From assembly GCA_000708835.1 (NCBI GenBank), contig DF237308.1, positions 1-64,000 of the forward strand: a DNA stretch of 64,000 nt, read 5' to 3'. A program made the translations under genes and the position numbers. This document shows, piece by piece, positions 12,567-26,000 of this stretch. This DNA comes from Klebsormidium nitens (lineage: Eukaryota; Streptophyta; Klebsormidiophyceae; Klebsormidiales; Klebsormidiaceae). Position 1 is the first letter of the stretch. Each line of letters begins with the position of its first letter. Under the pieces are notes generated by a model. That model was not told the origin of the DNA and searched no databases. It worked only from the letters and a program-made list of their open reading frames with translations.

Positions 12567-13623
12567 ATGGCCGAGCTGGAGAATTTGAGCGAGCTCTACT
12601 TCTTCAAGTCGCTCGTACTTTTTACGTATTTCTTAGCTGCCCTTGTTTTTGTGACGCTAACGTTTGTGACAGCACCGTATGGCCGCCATACCCGCATCAG
12701 TTGGGGGCCACGTATCAACGCACGGGTTGGCTGGATGGTCATGGAGAGCATCGCGCCTCTAACGTGCAGCCTTGTCTTTTTCAGGGGGGCACACAGTCAA
12801 GAAACCTCCCCTCTGCTACTGTACAGCATGTTTACTGCGCATTACTTGCAACGGTCAATAATCTACCCGCTACGGATGAGGCCTGGGAAAGGTGGCCGTG
12901 AAATGCCGGTGGTAGTCGCTCTGTTGGCTGGTCTGTACAACACTTGGAATGGCTACTTGCAAGGGCAGTGGTTGTCACACTTCGGCCACTACCCAAATGC
13001 TTGGGTTTCTGAACCATGTTTTCTGGCAGGTTTTGCTGTCTTTCTTGGTGGGATGGCTGTAAACATCACCAGGTAAGACGCTGGTAACTGGAGTGGTGGC
13101 GTGAGATTTTGCTCATAAGCGGGAGTGTTCGAGAGATTATGTTAGTCGTATATATGAGGGATCATAGCATCCAGTCAAAGAATGAGCGAAGCGCCAGTAA
13201 TTGCACTTTATCCCCATGTATCTGGGTCCACATTCTTACTTTCTGGGGGAGTTGTGATGATTGCAGAACTTGAATGTGGTCCTGTTGCATGTGTATTTTA
13301 TTCGGTGTATCTAAGCAGCTTGCTGAACCGGTCCTTTCTGATCCAGTGACAACAGCCTTCGGAGACTACGCACTGATCCAAGCAGTGAGTACAAGATCCC
13401 ACAAGGTGGCCTTTTTGAGTTTATCTCTTGTCCAAACTACTTTGGGGAGATTGTTGAGTGGTGCGGGTGGGCTATCGCGACTTGGTCGCAGAGTGGGCTG
13501 GCATTTGCTGTCTTCACCTTTGCGAATCTGGTACCTCGTGCCATCTCACACCACCGGTGGTACAATAGCAAATTTGAGAATTACCCTCGGACAAGATGTG
13601 CTGTCATTCCGTGTTTGTTGTAA
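12567..13623 (+). CDS. DET2: Steroid 5-alpha-reductase, DET2-like (2 exons)
   Basis: Exons are 12567-13072 and 13347-13623, giving 260 residues; plant DET2 has about 262. The split codon AG|T is restored by the junction. The family reduces the delta-4 double bond of 3-oxo steroids with NADPH in the ER membrane. In land plants DET2 acts on campestenone in brassinosteroid synthesis. The protein is highly hydrophobic, with a first membrane span at about residues 12-34 and five or more further spans. The C-terminal family block is intact: IPQGGLFEFISCPNYFGE, EWCGWAIATWS, HHRWYNSKFENYPRTRCAVIP. It lies divergent from GSK3. The true substrate is unknown because charophytes may lack canonical brassinosteroids. 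Alternative members such as very-long-chain enoyl reductases share the fold but not these exact blocks. Confidence 0.93.
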
Positions 13624-15002
13624 GATGTTGTTGACATCGCATGTTGAGGGTCGAATGCCACGGCATCATTGTGTACCGCTCTGGTGCTGGCACTTGCATG
13701 ATCCTGTTATACACAGTCGTTAGGGTAATTGCTTGGTACGTATTGATGAGAGGGCCATGACTTTCGATCTTAGCGGCTCAGTGCACAAAATCCGACAATA
13801 GAGGCTGCACCTTGACTGACACTGAGCTGTGTGGTCACCTGCACAGTCGCTCGGCAACTTGCATGGCACGTCGCAGCTGAGCGCCACACGCCGGTACATG
13901 ACATTCTCTATGACGAAGACTGCATAGCACATGCACATGCACGCTTTGGTGCACAAAATTACATGATGCTGCTAGCTTCATTTCATGCAGTGGATGCAAT
14001 GTTCGACTAGAGATGTGCCAGCACACACGGCGTGCTGTACGAATGGAAACAATTACATTGACAGCATTGAAGGCATGCCGCGCGATCGCGGCGGTACTGA
14101 GCTACAGCTAGGCATCTCTATACTTTCACTGCAAAATTTACCATGAAACTCGATTCGCACGGTGCTCTCTCTCTTACGATCTTCCTCCAATACAGCATAT
14201 AGCGCGCACAAGTGCATAGCCTGGGCCGCGCATGTCAAGGCATGTGCATCGATGCATGCAAATATATCGACACGTGTGCACAACTCATTAGTAGTACGTC
14301 TTTAGAATCAAAAACTCGTAAATAATGTCTGGAACCGTTAGATTCTCCAGGCATACGGCTTGACCGTGAATATGCACAAAACAGATTGATCAACGCAAAG
14401 CACACTTATCAAAGAACATGTGCATTTCGGGAGACTAGTAAGTGACGTTGGAAGACTGATCATGACCAGTGATAACTCTACATCATGTTGTTAAGGCTGT
14501 CTATCTATCCCCACTCTACCTACTCGAAGAAGCACAGGCTTATTAATGCAACCTTGCACGCTGTAGCACCAGCGATTGGTTATGAGCCAAACTTTGCAGC
14601 GAGGCCATGATTGCCAATGCAAGCATTCCCTTTGCTTCTTGGAAAGCAGCTGGCTTACTCTGCTGGCTGTGCTATGTGGAGTGAAGCCGGTACAGGCCTA
14701 GACAGAGTGACGCATATGGTGGCTCTACAGGCTTGCCCCCTACCTGGAAACGAAGCGGATACCTAGCATACATGAACGAGCCGACAAGGCCAATCTGCTC
14801 CCCCGAAAACGCTAACCAGACTTGATTTCTAGCTGCGCTGCAGCCCCAGTCCAAAAGCCGGGAGCACAACCTGGCTCCCTGAAACCAGACTGTTTCCTCC
14901 CCACCCCCACTCATGCCGCAGCCCCTCAGCGCAACACTGGCTGAGTGCATGACCCCGGAGCTCACCGGCTGCTGCAAGTGATGGGATGCTGCCCCCGCGC
15001 AA
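13624..15002. other. Spacer between DET2-like and transportin genes
   Basis: No gene was recognised between these convergent genes. The part at about 13860-14290 is rich in CATG and TGCATG words like the spacers at 4.3 and 44.6 kb. It will include both 3' UTRs. Confidence 0.5.
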
Positions 15003-18000
15003 CTACAAGTTATACTTGAGCATCAGCTTCTGCTGCAGCGGCGGTTCCAGGGTAGCCCAGTAGTGGCCCCAGTTCTCTCCCAGCATCTGCAAGCACAACA
15101 GCCGGAAGTCATGCATGGGGCGCAGGTCACATACGGAAAGGAACGGTTGCATCGCTCGTCATCAGCTAAAAAATGGGTTGGAGAGGACCCGGAAATGCTA
15201 CGGGTGATAACTTGGGTCGGAAATGGTTAACTGTCAACAGGAAGGCTGCGACTTTGTCCATTCAAGTATGCTAACATCTGTTTTTCGAGGACTTCAAGAT
15301 CAAGGCGTCGTCTGGAAACCTACGACAGCGCACTTGTATGCTTCCCTTTGATCATGAATCACAGATAACCCGTGCTGCCCGGGTGTACGCCTCATCCAAA
15401 CCATTTATCAGACCTAGCCGCAGTAACACGAGTGAGGCACCCTTGACACCGGTACTCCAACAATAAAAAAGCTACTCTTGGCAGGGCGGGAGCGTGGGGC
15501 TGACCTGCTTAAAGCCGGCCAGAATCTGCGCGAGTTGTTGTCGCAGCTCCACGCTGTGGATCTCGTGCCAGCTGGCAATCGCCTCGCACATCTGCTTGAA
15601 CGACGGCAGCGCCCCGCTCGGGTTCAGCTGCACCATGGCGCACAGGCCCATGAACGCGTGCTCCTTTTCTATGTCGTCGCGGATACTGCAGACGAACGAA
15701 GGAAGGACGAGAACCACGTTAACGTGAAGACCAGCCGAAGGAAGGACAAAAGGGGTGGTGCTCGGAGGGTACTTAGAAGGGAATGAGGAAAAGGTAGACA
15801 ATCTAAATGAAAAAGGAAGCACATTTCCCGAGGAAGACCCCAGCGCACACACAAGCTCCGGCAAAGAGCACCCCAGTAGTGTAATTTCGCGGGCATACTC
15901 TGCTCCAACATCAATGAAGGGCCGGGGCTGCGGTGCTCACCTCCGGAGGGCTTTACACCAGTGCGCCACGAAGTGCTCCATGTGCGGCGCGACCTGCTCG
16001 GGCGCGATCCAGCCGAGGCGGCCCAGCGTGATGGCGCTGTTCTCGATCATGCTCTTGTTGAAGGCGCCGCCCTCGTGCTTCAGAATGGGCACCAGGCACC
16101 CCACCACCGGCAGCACGAACGGAACCACGTCCTCCCGCGCCTGGACAATGGGGGCATTCAACACGGTGCGTGAGCACAAGGTGCCCAACTTTGCTTCCGG
16201 CTCTTCGCCAAGCAGTGTGCACAACCTCCCCAACGACGTGTCCCGGCTCTGTTAAATGCCAAGGTCCAGCTATGTCTGCAGACTCCCACCTTCGGATGAG
16301 CGCAAGTATTGAAGAGCATCAATGGGCCCATGTACAAGCGTCCGTGCAAGGAGCGAGGCTCGTTCGCACTGTCGACGCTTGGAGAAGAGCTGCAAACAAT
16401 AAGGGGGATCTATATCAAAGTACCGGAAGCCTAATAAAGTGGGAGAACAACCTCCGCCGTTGTAGAACAACCTCACCTTAATCGACAGCTCTCCCACTGC
16501 CCAGCAAGCATTGTTCGCCCCCGAGATGTTCTCTGACGTCAAAACGTCTTGTTGCTGCAAAAGAGGGACCAAGTCAGCGGCAGTGCTTTATAAGCAGCGA
16601 GATGCCACTAAACTCCGCACAAGGTTCGCATGCTGAGCATTTGGGCCAACCACCTACAACCGATGCATCTTTGAACAGCAGCAGCTGCACCGATGTTGCG
16701 GCTTCGGTGTCCAGAAAAGCCGCAAAATGTCGGAATAGAGCCTCTCTACGGCTACCCGATACACACGCGCCTCAGCATCTATTCCGCCAACATGGATTGC
16801 ACACAATAGCAAAAGGTGGCGACTGACCAGCTGGGCCGTGGCGAGGTTAAGGAAGTCTGCCAGCCGCGGCTTCAAATGCACAACGCAGGACTGCACGCAA
16901 GACACGAACAAGCACCGGGTCAGCACGCAGACACGAACACCCCAACGCAATAGCGAAGCCCAACTACACCCATAATCATGAGAGACCAAGTGAAACGGCC
17001 TTCACATGCGACCTGCATCGACGTTTGCTTACAGCTGCAGAACAAGACATAAAAGGAAGGAACTGACAGAGACAAGGAGCTCATGTATCCTCCTCACTCT
17101 GCATCCAAAGAGTCCGGAGTTGAGCAACATAGGACGGCGCTCGTGCATGAAGGCTTAAGGTCTACCACCAGCAATCCTTAACTTGGCAACGACTCGCTTC
17201 AAAGTTTCCTCTTCGCCATCCTAACTGCCTGCAGACCGGGGCTGCACTTACAACGCAGGTGCCCTCGGTTTTCACGCTTTCATTCCGGACAGGTTAAGTG
17301 ATCCTAGCTGACGCGTTTTTTGACTGTCGCAACTGTGCGGCCTGCCCGCGGCTCACCTTTGCAAGATCTCCCAGCAGGGCAAACGCACTCTGCCGAACGT
17401 CGGGCGCTTCGTCCGCACAGCACGCCAGGAGCAGCTCCCGTAGGTCGGTGCGGCCCACCTGCCGAGCAGGGTAAAAGAACTTATCAGCAGGACGCACATG
17501 AGGAGATGGCAACCCCTTAAAAAAGAACAGCAGACAGACACTAGCGGAGGACTGCAATGCCAATTAGCCTTTGATAAGTACGAGCTCGATGACACTAGGA
17601 AAACAGTCAACATGTCAAAATACAAAACCACTCCACGGAGATGTTAGGCCGAAGTCAACCCGCTTCCGCTTTCACTTCTTGCGAGGGTCCACTGCACGAC
17701 AAAACAGGGAGAAGGACTCACAAGCGACTCGATGCTGGTGCCCAGCCCCTCGGCCAGGCCCGAGAGCAGGTCCAGGGAGCAGACGACAAACTCCTTGTCG
17801 TAGTCTTTCCCCGCGGCAGCCGCGTCCGCCTGCACGGAGTGGCAAATCTTGAGTATGCCACCAAAGTGGGCGGTCCAAAAAGACGGACTGTTCATGCAAC
17901 CGATGCCCATCTTTCGAGAAGGATGTCAAGCCCTGCGCTTTGTACAACCGTTCACAGGAGCTTTGCCGGCAGTGGAAAAAGGGTATCACCAGCCAGCCCG

Positions 18001-21000
18001 GCTGGCCCCGCTACCCGTCGATTCCGTGTCCTTCCCTTACGAAGGAACGCTTACAACTTATTGCTTATGGCTGGCAAAGCTTGCTGGGAATGAGACATTC
18101 AACGAGGAGCTCTGACCGACAAAACGCTTGACAGTGACCGTTCTTCGAAAGATACTACGCAACCAGTGGCAACAGGTCTGCCCATCAAGCAACAGACGAC
18201 AACCATATTCGCTGTAGAGCTACTGAAGTAACGACGCCTTGCGACTACCCAAGCATAACCTCCAAACCGGATCAGCAGCAACAACCAAGCAATAAAATTG
18301 CCGCCCATTCCGTACTCGTTTGAAGAGCATTTTTCTCGCAGACCCCGCCTCACCTTGGCCACGGCCTGCTGGCGAATGAGGCTGAGGCAGCGCTCAAAGA
18401 CGGGCTCCGCGTAGGGCGCGAAGGCGGGCCTGAGCGCTTGGGAGATGGAGGTGAGGCACTCGAGGAGGGGCAGGATGTCCTTGTCGCTGTCCGCCAGCTG
18501 CTGCCACTTGGCGACCAGCGGCGGCATCATGATGTCCAGCAGCGCGGGCTCCGCCAGCTCGCCGCCCACCACGTCGGCCAGGGTGCCGATTGCGTCGTAC
18601 AGGATGCGCAGGTTCTTTCGCTGCCGGGCGGAAGCGGAGGTGCAGTGTGAGCAAGGGAGTGGCTCGGGATCATTTGAAGGTACTTACTTTCCTGGGCCAA
18701 GACGGTGTCTCTGATCCATGGTGGAGAAGAAGAATGTAAGTAGTATTTGGCAGCAGCAGCAAACGCCCATGTGCAACGTTTGAGGGCGAAAGCACAGAAG
18801 CAATCAAGGACTCGAGCGCGGCCGGTTCATAACTTCTTCGACAGAAACAAAGGCATCGAAAGACATGACTGCAAAGCACGACCTTATCAAGCGCTAGCAA
18901 GACACACAAAGTGACCATCGGCAAACCCTATCTTTTGGACAACAACCATCTCGAAGTCAACCACCTTGGTGCCACTCGGCTTGGTCGAGAAGCAGCCACA
19001 GCTAGACATACGAAAAGACCGTATTGAACCCGTTTAGAACGCCATCCATCTCGAAAGTCAAGCCCCCGGACCCGTTTCAACCAGAAGCCGCTTCGACCAT
19101 CAAGCAACTAGAGTGTAACAGTTCGACATCCACCGAAGCTGCCCTCCCTGCCGGGTGCGCTCACATGATACTTTTGCAGTGCAAACATGAGGTGCTTCAG
19201 GATGGGCTCCAGCCGCGCCCCCAGCTCCTCCCCGGCCTCCTCTTCGAGCGTGGCAAACGAGGAGCACGCCGCCTCCTGCACCCGCTTGTTGGTGTCCAGG
19301 ATGCGTTGCAGCAGGCCCATCATGATGCCCTCCAGCTGCGCCTGCTCCCCACTGTCCTGGGCAGCCTGCACACGGGGGACATGGGACTTTGGACGGTGGC
19401 TAAGGCGTCCTTCATTTTCAAACACCGGACACAGCATCTGAAACACCTTGCCAAGACTGTGCAGAGGTCCAGGGGTAGAAGTAAGTTACTCAGATCAGGT
19501 TGCCTTGAGTTGCCTCAGCGACGTCGCGACGATTTCTGTGGCGGACAACGATCATACACAAGGCGCCGTTGGAATGATGAACGGGTTCTTGAACAAAAGC
19601 TACGAAGGACCACCAGCACAACAGCCCCCGGCCCGAAGGACAATCCCGAGTCTCACACGCTGAGGGAGCACGAGCAGCTGCGGAAAATGTATCTCAAGAT
19701 TCACTTGGCGGGTCATGCTGCGCCAGCGTGATGGGCTGACCTTAACGACCCAGCGGCTGTAGCGCGAGAGTGTCCAGCAGGTGATGCTGCGCACGAGCGG
19801 CTGCTTGTCCTCCAGCATGGGCAGCAAAAATTGCACCATCTGCAGCAACGAGAACGGCATGATGCTTCTGTCGTGTATAGAAAGTTGGACCCCGGAAAAC
19901 TTGCATCATGCCAACACCTTCTTCGCTTTGTTCACCCGGCAAGAAGAACGTTTGACCAATAGAAGATTTGTCAGCACAGAGATCCCCAGATAGAAGTGGA
20001 GACTGAGGAAAGACCTTACTTCGACCCAAGTGATCAACAGACCTCGGTCAGAGCAAGACTGATCAACCTTTTGCCATTCTAGACAAAAGCAAGCCGACGG
20101 TGAGTGTCGATACTGGACTGGCCACTGGTCACCGCAAAACACACGGTAAGCCCTACTCTTTGCTGCTTAACTGTGTCGAACAACCTGTATATGGGTCACT
20201 CCGACAGCACAGCGTCAAACCCCTAGAACATCTGCCACCACCCGCAAAGGGGATCCCCGTTCAATTGCAATGAACAGAACTCGGAAGTATCGAGCATAAT
20301 ATGCTGCCAACTTACGAAATTCGCTCCTGGCTTGCAAATCACAAACATCGGGACCCAAACTTCAAAGGCAGAAAAGCCTATCCTGCCCACCTGGCTGAGG
20401 TGTGGCAGCAGCCCCGTGATGGACCCCTCCGCGATGGCCCCCATGGCCAGCACCCCGGCCTCCCTCTCCTTCCACTGGTCCTCGCTCGTGCTGCCCAGCC
20501 GCGCCTGCACCAGCGGCATCAACACCGGCAGCAACTCGTCCCCAAACGTCGTGCTAAGTGTATCCAGCCCCGCCGCACTGCATTTCCTCAGGTTCCATAC
20601 ATTGACAATGTCCTCTTCCTCTTCTAACTCCTCCGCACCGTCTGCCGCGCCCTGCACCTTGGAGTGGTGGAAGAACGGCTTGATGTCTTCTTCCCTATCA
20701 GGCACCGTTTCCTCATCATCCTCAATCGACAGCACCGCCTCGTCATCATCCGCGTACTCCATGTTCCCCAGCAGGACCCCCATGAGCCGCGGCAGAAACT
20801 CGCGCAGCTGGTCCATGGGGAGGTGCGCCTCGCAGAATGCCGACCAGAACTCGGAAGCCTCGAGTGCCACTTCCGCGTCTGTGTCCTGCGACGCCGCCAG
20901 CATGTACTCAATCACGCTCCGCATGTGCGGCACCAGCGCGTCCGGCTGCACCTCGAGAAGCGACACCAGCCCCGCGCACACGAGCTTGCGCACGTCGCCC

Positions 21001-22178
21001 GCTGTGTCTGTCGCCAGTGCAAATAACCCCTGGAGGTACGCATCCAGGTTGACCTGCAGCGCCGGCGGCATAGACAGTACAAACTGGTTCACCGTACCGA
21101 CCGCGAGCTTCCGCAGGGACGCGTGCGGGCTGGCAAAGAGCGCGATCAGGCTTGGGAGGAATGCGTCGACGGGCTTCTGCGGCAGCCCCGGCACCTCGAC
21201 GTCCATCTGCAGGGGGTCCTCCTCGCAGATCTTGTACAAACTGTCAAGGGCGCCCTCCATGGCATCCGGGGCCCCACTTTCTAGGCACTGCGCGAGACCC
21301 GCCCATAGCTCGGGCCAACTGGCGGGGCCGCTGTGCTGCACGAGCACGCTGATCACCGTGCCGACCACGGAGCGCAGGTGCCGGTCGGGGCTACCGATGA
21401 GGGGCAGGAGCTGTCCCTTGATGTAGTGCTGAAAGGGGGGGGGGATAGACGAGTAGCCCGACTTGAGGTTGTTCTTCAGAAGCAGCCCCGCAGACTGGCG
21501 CACCTCGACGGCCTTGCCCTGCTGCAAGAAAAAGGCAGATGAAGGGCTGAGAACCACTCTGTGTTCTGCTGCTCGTGCCGTAGTGAACATTTTAAAAAGG
21601 CAACCGCTGGTTTTGTAATGACAATGCGCAGAGGCTGCTGTTGACGGTGACAGGCTGCAGTGCCCCTTTGAAGGTGGTATGGCCGTTCAATCCTGAACGC
21701 AATGAGACTTGGGCTGCCTAGCCTGAACAAGAGACAATACAAGGAGTGTAGTATGGTAAAGCATTCAAGAAGATTGCTGAATGACACAACTGATTGAGTT
21801 AAACAAGCATTGTGCTCTCAATGGCGTAAATGGAAATGGTATCTTCTTGGACAAAATGATGGCAGGGTGTCATCAAGCCCAGTTAATTGTCAAGATGTCA
21901 CCGCTACAACCAGTTGGGAATGGTTGATAACAGACAAACTGGGACTACCCGCCACCAAAATAGTTTCTAAAGCCCAAAGAGTGCTAGGAAGAGGAAGGAC
22001 ATATTCTCACGTCTGCATGGGTGAGGATGTAGGTAAGATAGTTGTTGAAATCTGGGTACTGGCTGCATTTTTGCAGCTGCATGAAGATGGCCTGCTGGTC
22101 CACCCCTGGCTGCAGGTACTCATGCAGCAGCTGACAAATTTCCCGCACCCCATCCTGATTTGGTTCCCAACTCGCCAT
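15003..22178 (-). CDS. TRN1: Transportin-1 / karyopherin beta-2 nuclear import receptor (12 exons)
   Basis: Minus-strand exons: 22178-22011, 21521-20391, 19839-19741, 19365-19165, 18620-18354, 17829-17722, 17458-17357, 16890-16828, 16554-16477, 16140-15941, 15685-15505 and 15086-15003. The total is 893 residues; plant TRN1 has about 890. The protein imports PY-NLS cargo such as RNA-binding proteins through nuclear pores in a Ran-GTP-dependent way. It is a HEAT-repeat solenoid. Visible family blocks are [13 protein letters not shown] near the N-terminus, [78 protein letters not shown] and the C-terminal [19 protein letters not shown]. The acidic H8 loop (about 311-340, rich in D and E, with [10 protein letters not shown]) that couples Ran-GTP to cargo release is present. 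The large exon 2 (377 codons) contrasts with the small downstream exons. Three introns begin GTCAG. It is head-to-head with TIC40. Confidence 0.97.
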
Positions 22179-23000
22179 GGCAAGCGCCCCTCCAAGAAAT
22201 GCTGCTCACTTACATCAAGAGAGACAATCACATGCTGACAGACATGCGCTAGATGAAGTGAAAATGTATGATCTGCCCAAGCAGAGCTGAGCTGCTCAAA
22301 ACCTAAAGACTGGGAGGAAGTCCCTGCGACAGAAACGCTCTCAATCTATACCTTGTATGCGCTCACGCTCAGTCCAACAAGTTTGGTTTGCAGAATACAA
22401 AGAGGACAAACGGAACTCTATATTTTTGCGCTCACAGCAAGTGGGAAGGATCCTCATGAGTTTCGACACCTTCCTGGCGTTTGATCACAGCGGGGCCGTC
22501 TGATTGCGCCCTGCTTCAGAGCTTGGAAGTGCGATTGCTGACTACGGCTTGCGTCCTCAAATGTTGTCTTCAGAAGCCCTTCAACTTTGTGATACCGAAC
22601 TTCAAGTTCAACTTCAACAAGCTCAGGACTCCTTGTTGCCGCCAACCGGTCAATAATGGGTTAAAGATAACCTGGCTTCAGCTTCAACAACAAGGCAAAC
22701 AGCGTAAACCTAGCCCATCCTCCCGCATGACCCTGCTGTAGGTTGCGCGGAAAATGCGCTTGATAGACGCCCGCATCATGGAGCTAACGTCGTCTTCCAG
22801 CAGATTGTGGTTAAATAGAACGTACAAGGTGAAACCTCAGGCTCAAGTAGGTACAAGGAAGGCCTTGAAATTTCTGAAAGCTCGTGATGACCCTCTGCTC
22901 GCAATTGCAAACCTGCTCGCAAACTGTGCATGGGGGTAAAGTCCTAGGTGGGGCAGGCGGCCTGTTTGCTGTGGCGAGTGTGGAGCAATAAGGTTTAGAG
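22179..23000. promoter_or_regulatory. Shared upstream region of TRN1 (-) and TIC40 (+)
   Basis: These 822 bp separate two divergent start codons and must hold both promoters. No clear TATA box or named element can be assigned. The region 22560-22690 repeats CTTCAAGTTCAACTTCAACAA-like words several times. Confidence 0.5.
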
Positions 23001-26000
23001 ATGGCTTCATCGTCTCTGCTGAGGCAGCGTCTACTTTGCGGTGGTTCTTTAGGTCTCCATTTAGCTCGCAGCAAGGAGAGACTTTGTTCTGCGACAGGCG
23101 CACAATGGTTTCATTCACAATGCTACCGCTCGACTGGGCTTCCTTTCCTGTTGGGACGGCAACCTCGCAGGCATCGTGCCGGGGTCATCTCGATGGACGG
23201 AGGCGCTTCAAAAGCAAAACGTCAGAGCACTGCAGCTACCGCCGGTGGCGAAGCTGAGCCCGACCACTCGCTGAGAAGCAGCATTGCGTCCAGGGCTGGC
23301 GAGGCCCCTGCAGAGGAGGCACTGGAGGAACAGGAGACAGAGGGCATTGCGGAAGAGGAAGATTATGAGGAGGAGGTTGTAATTGTCCAGCGGCCGGTGC
23401 GGCAGCGCAACGGCGCCAGCTACCAGGCATCCGTGCGCCAGGAAGCGGTCCCGTCGCCGCCCAGTTCGAGTTACCCAGGGTCTCCTCTTTTCTGGGTTGG
23501 AGTGGGAGTTGCGCTTGCAGTTGCTGGGTCTTGGATCGGGGGCAAGGTGAAAGAGCAGGCCGTGAACGCGGCCTGGAAGGCGATGACGAGTGGTGCTGGT
23601 AATGGCGGGCAGCCCGGCTTCAATCCGATGGGGGGACCCGGATCGAATCCTTTCGGCATGCCCGGAGGTGCCGGCCCAAACCCTTTCAACTTCCCTGGCA
23701 TGCCCCCGATGCCTCCGCCACCGTCTGGGCCCCAGCCACCTAAGGCAACAGTTACAGATACAACGGCGACCCCCGTGCAACCCGCACCTAAAGCAAAGCA
23801 GCCTGCAACCCAAGCTGCACAACCCGCTGCAGCTGCTAAGGCCGAGGAAAGCACCGTCAAGCCCAAAAGAGGTATGCGGAGTCAGGGATGGTTGTGTTCG
23901 TATTTCCTTGGATGCACCGGTTCAGTCTCTCGTCCGTTGAGAGTTGTCCCTCTGCAAGTGCTTTTCCAAATTTACAGATGGGAGTGCCTAGCAATCGCGG
24001 AACGATGATTTTATTAGCTTTCCTGCATTGCTCTGAGCATATTCTGCTTGGGCCTTGGGGCATTCTTATACTGCCGGTGAAAGCTGAGCAGCTTTGTTAT
24101 ATTTGCAGCTTCCTTCAGAGATGTCAATCAGGAAGAGCTGAAGATAGAGGAGCAGAAGATCAAGGAGGAGCCCACGCGGGCAAACTTCCAGGAAGCTGAG
24201 GTTGGGCCTCTGCTCTGAAATGCTCTGCATGGTGGCAAAATACGCGTCGATTTTAACAGATTGGTTCGTAGCATGGAGCTTGTGAACCGTGAGAAAGAGC
24301 CTGTGGCCTTGATTGAGTACCAGACAACTTCCAAGCAACGGGCTTGTCCTGGAAGGAAAGTGATTGTTTTCGTTCTCTACCAGGCAGCATGATACCAGAA
24401 ACTTGAGAACTTTACCAAATCGGATGCGGCACTTTGGGAAAACAACCTCCGGTCGCTGAACCATTGATGGTTTTAGAGCGGCACATTCAGACACCTCAAC
24501 TTTTGTTTGCACGCTGTTGATGCCTGCATCAGGTGACGCAAGGACGATAGTCGGTGACAATCATGTGTGTGCAGGTGATCAACGAGGGGACGAGCACGAG
24601 CGGTGGCGCAGCCTTTGGCTCAGGTGAGTGCATTGGGCCCCGCGCCAGTAAAGTCCTGACAGAGCCGCATCATGCTACATCTCCGGTTTGACGAAATAAC
24701 TGTGATGTTTTCTATCTATGTTGTTGTCATGGCAATCATTGGGATCGAGCAATGGATACAAAGCGAGTTCAGAGTCTGGCACTTTTTGGCCCAGGTGCCT
24801 CTGGCTCGAACATGACGGTCGACATGCTGGAGAAGATGATGGATGACCCCATGGTACAGCAAATGGTCTACCCGTAAGTACTGCTCCTTCCTGAGTCTTC
24901 TTCTGACCCCTCTCTGTGTGACAGACGCTTGTATGAACAAAGCTACGGCTTCTTTTGAACAGATTCGACTGTTTCGTCTTCCGTGCAACTTTTGATTTGT
25001 CTTAGCCTTATCTGGTTTGTCCAACATCGAAGTAACGGAGCACATGTTGCTCACAAATCAAAAATTGTGACCGGTCGGTTGGGTGGGTGGACTCGCAGCT
25101 ATTGACACACTTCTACATGCAGGCACCTTCCGGAGGAGATGAGAAACCCGGAGACATTCAAATGTGAGTCCCTGAGAGGTTTGACAGCGTGGTCAACCTT
25201 TTCTTTGGCAGTTCAACGATTGCTGGCATGACGAAGAGACACTGGACCAATCTTTTGCACGTTTTCTTCCTTTACTCCTTCCATGCCCTGCCCGCAGGAG
25301 TCAGTGAAGCCACCTCAGATGCATAGCAACTGAAAGTTTGGCCTATTTCCCAGTACCTGTACTCTTATTGTCAACACGCATGCTGGCGTGGCCTTTGGTT
25401 CTTTCTGCTGACTAAAGGGGGGTTTGCTCATGTAGGGATGATGCAACACCCAATGTACCGGCAGCAGATGGAAGAAATGCTGTGAGCAACACCCTCTTCC
25501 TAGGGCCCCTGCCCCTGCAGCTCTCCTTGTTCCCCTTGTTTTCCAGTGAATGACACACGAAGCATCTAAACTAGCTGCCCCTTGTTGTAATTGTTTGTGG
25601 AGCTTAGGAGCTAAAGTCCCTTAGAGTTCAAGAAACACGGACCTCCTGCCGTATTGTCCCTGGTCGTTGCTCGTAAAGACCAGAGACGTTTTTAGACCAG
25701 TGTTTTCAAGTGCATTGAAGTGTGGTCACCGTGCTGATGTGGTCCAGTTCGAACATCGGAGGCAACGAGCAGCTTATGAAAGGCCTCGACATAAACAGCC
25801 CGGAAGTGAAGGAGCAGTTCGGTGAGGATCATGACATTACCCTCGGCGTCCTGCCTTTCTTTTATGTAGCATGACTCAGATTGACCAACTTGTAGTTGAT
25901 TCTGTGGAGGACGAGGAGTTCGTTCAAGCGAATTGCCAGAGTGAGCGAAAAAGTGACTACTGCTTGAAGTCACTGAAGAGGAGAGAGTCCCATTGCTGCT

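Noticed and set aside
20332-21426. Long plus-strand open frame (364 codons) opposite transportin exon 2
   Set aside because: It is antisense to a well-supported exon; its Ser/Arg/Ala-rich composition is what the reverse frame of HEAT-repeat coding DNA gives, and it matches no family.
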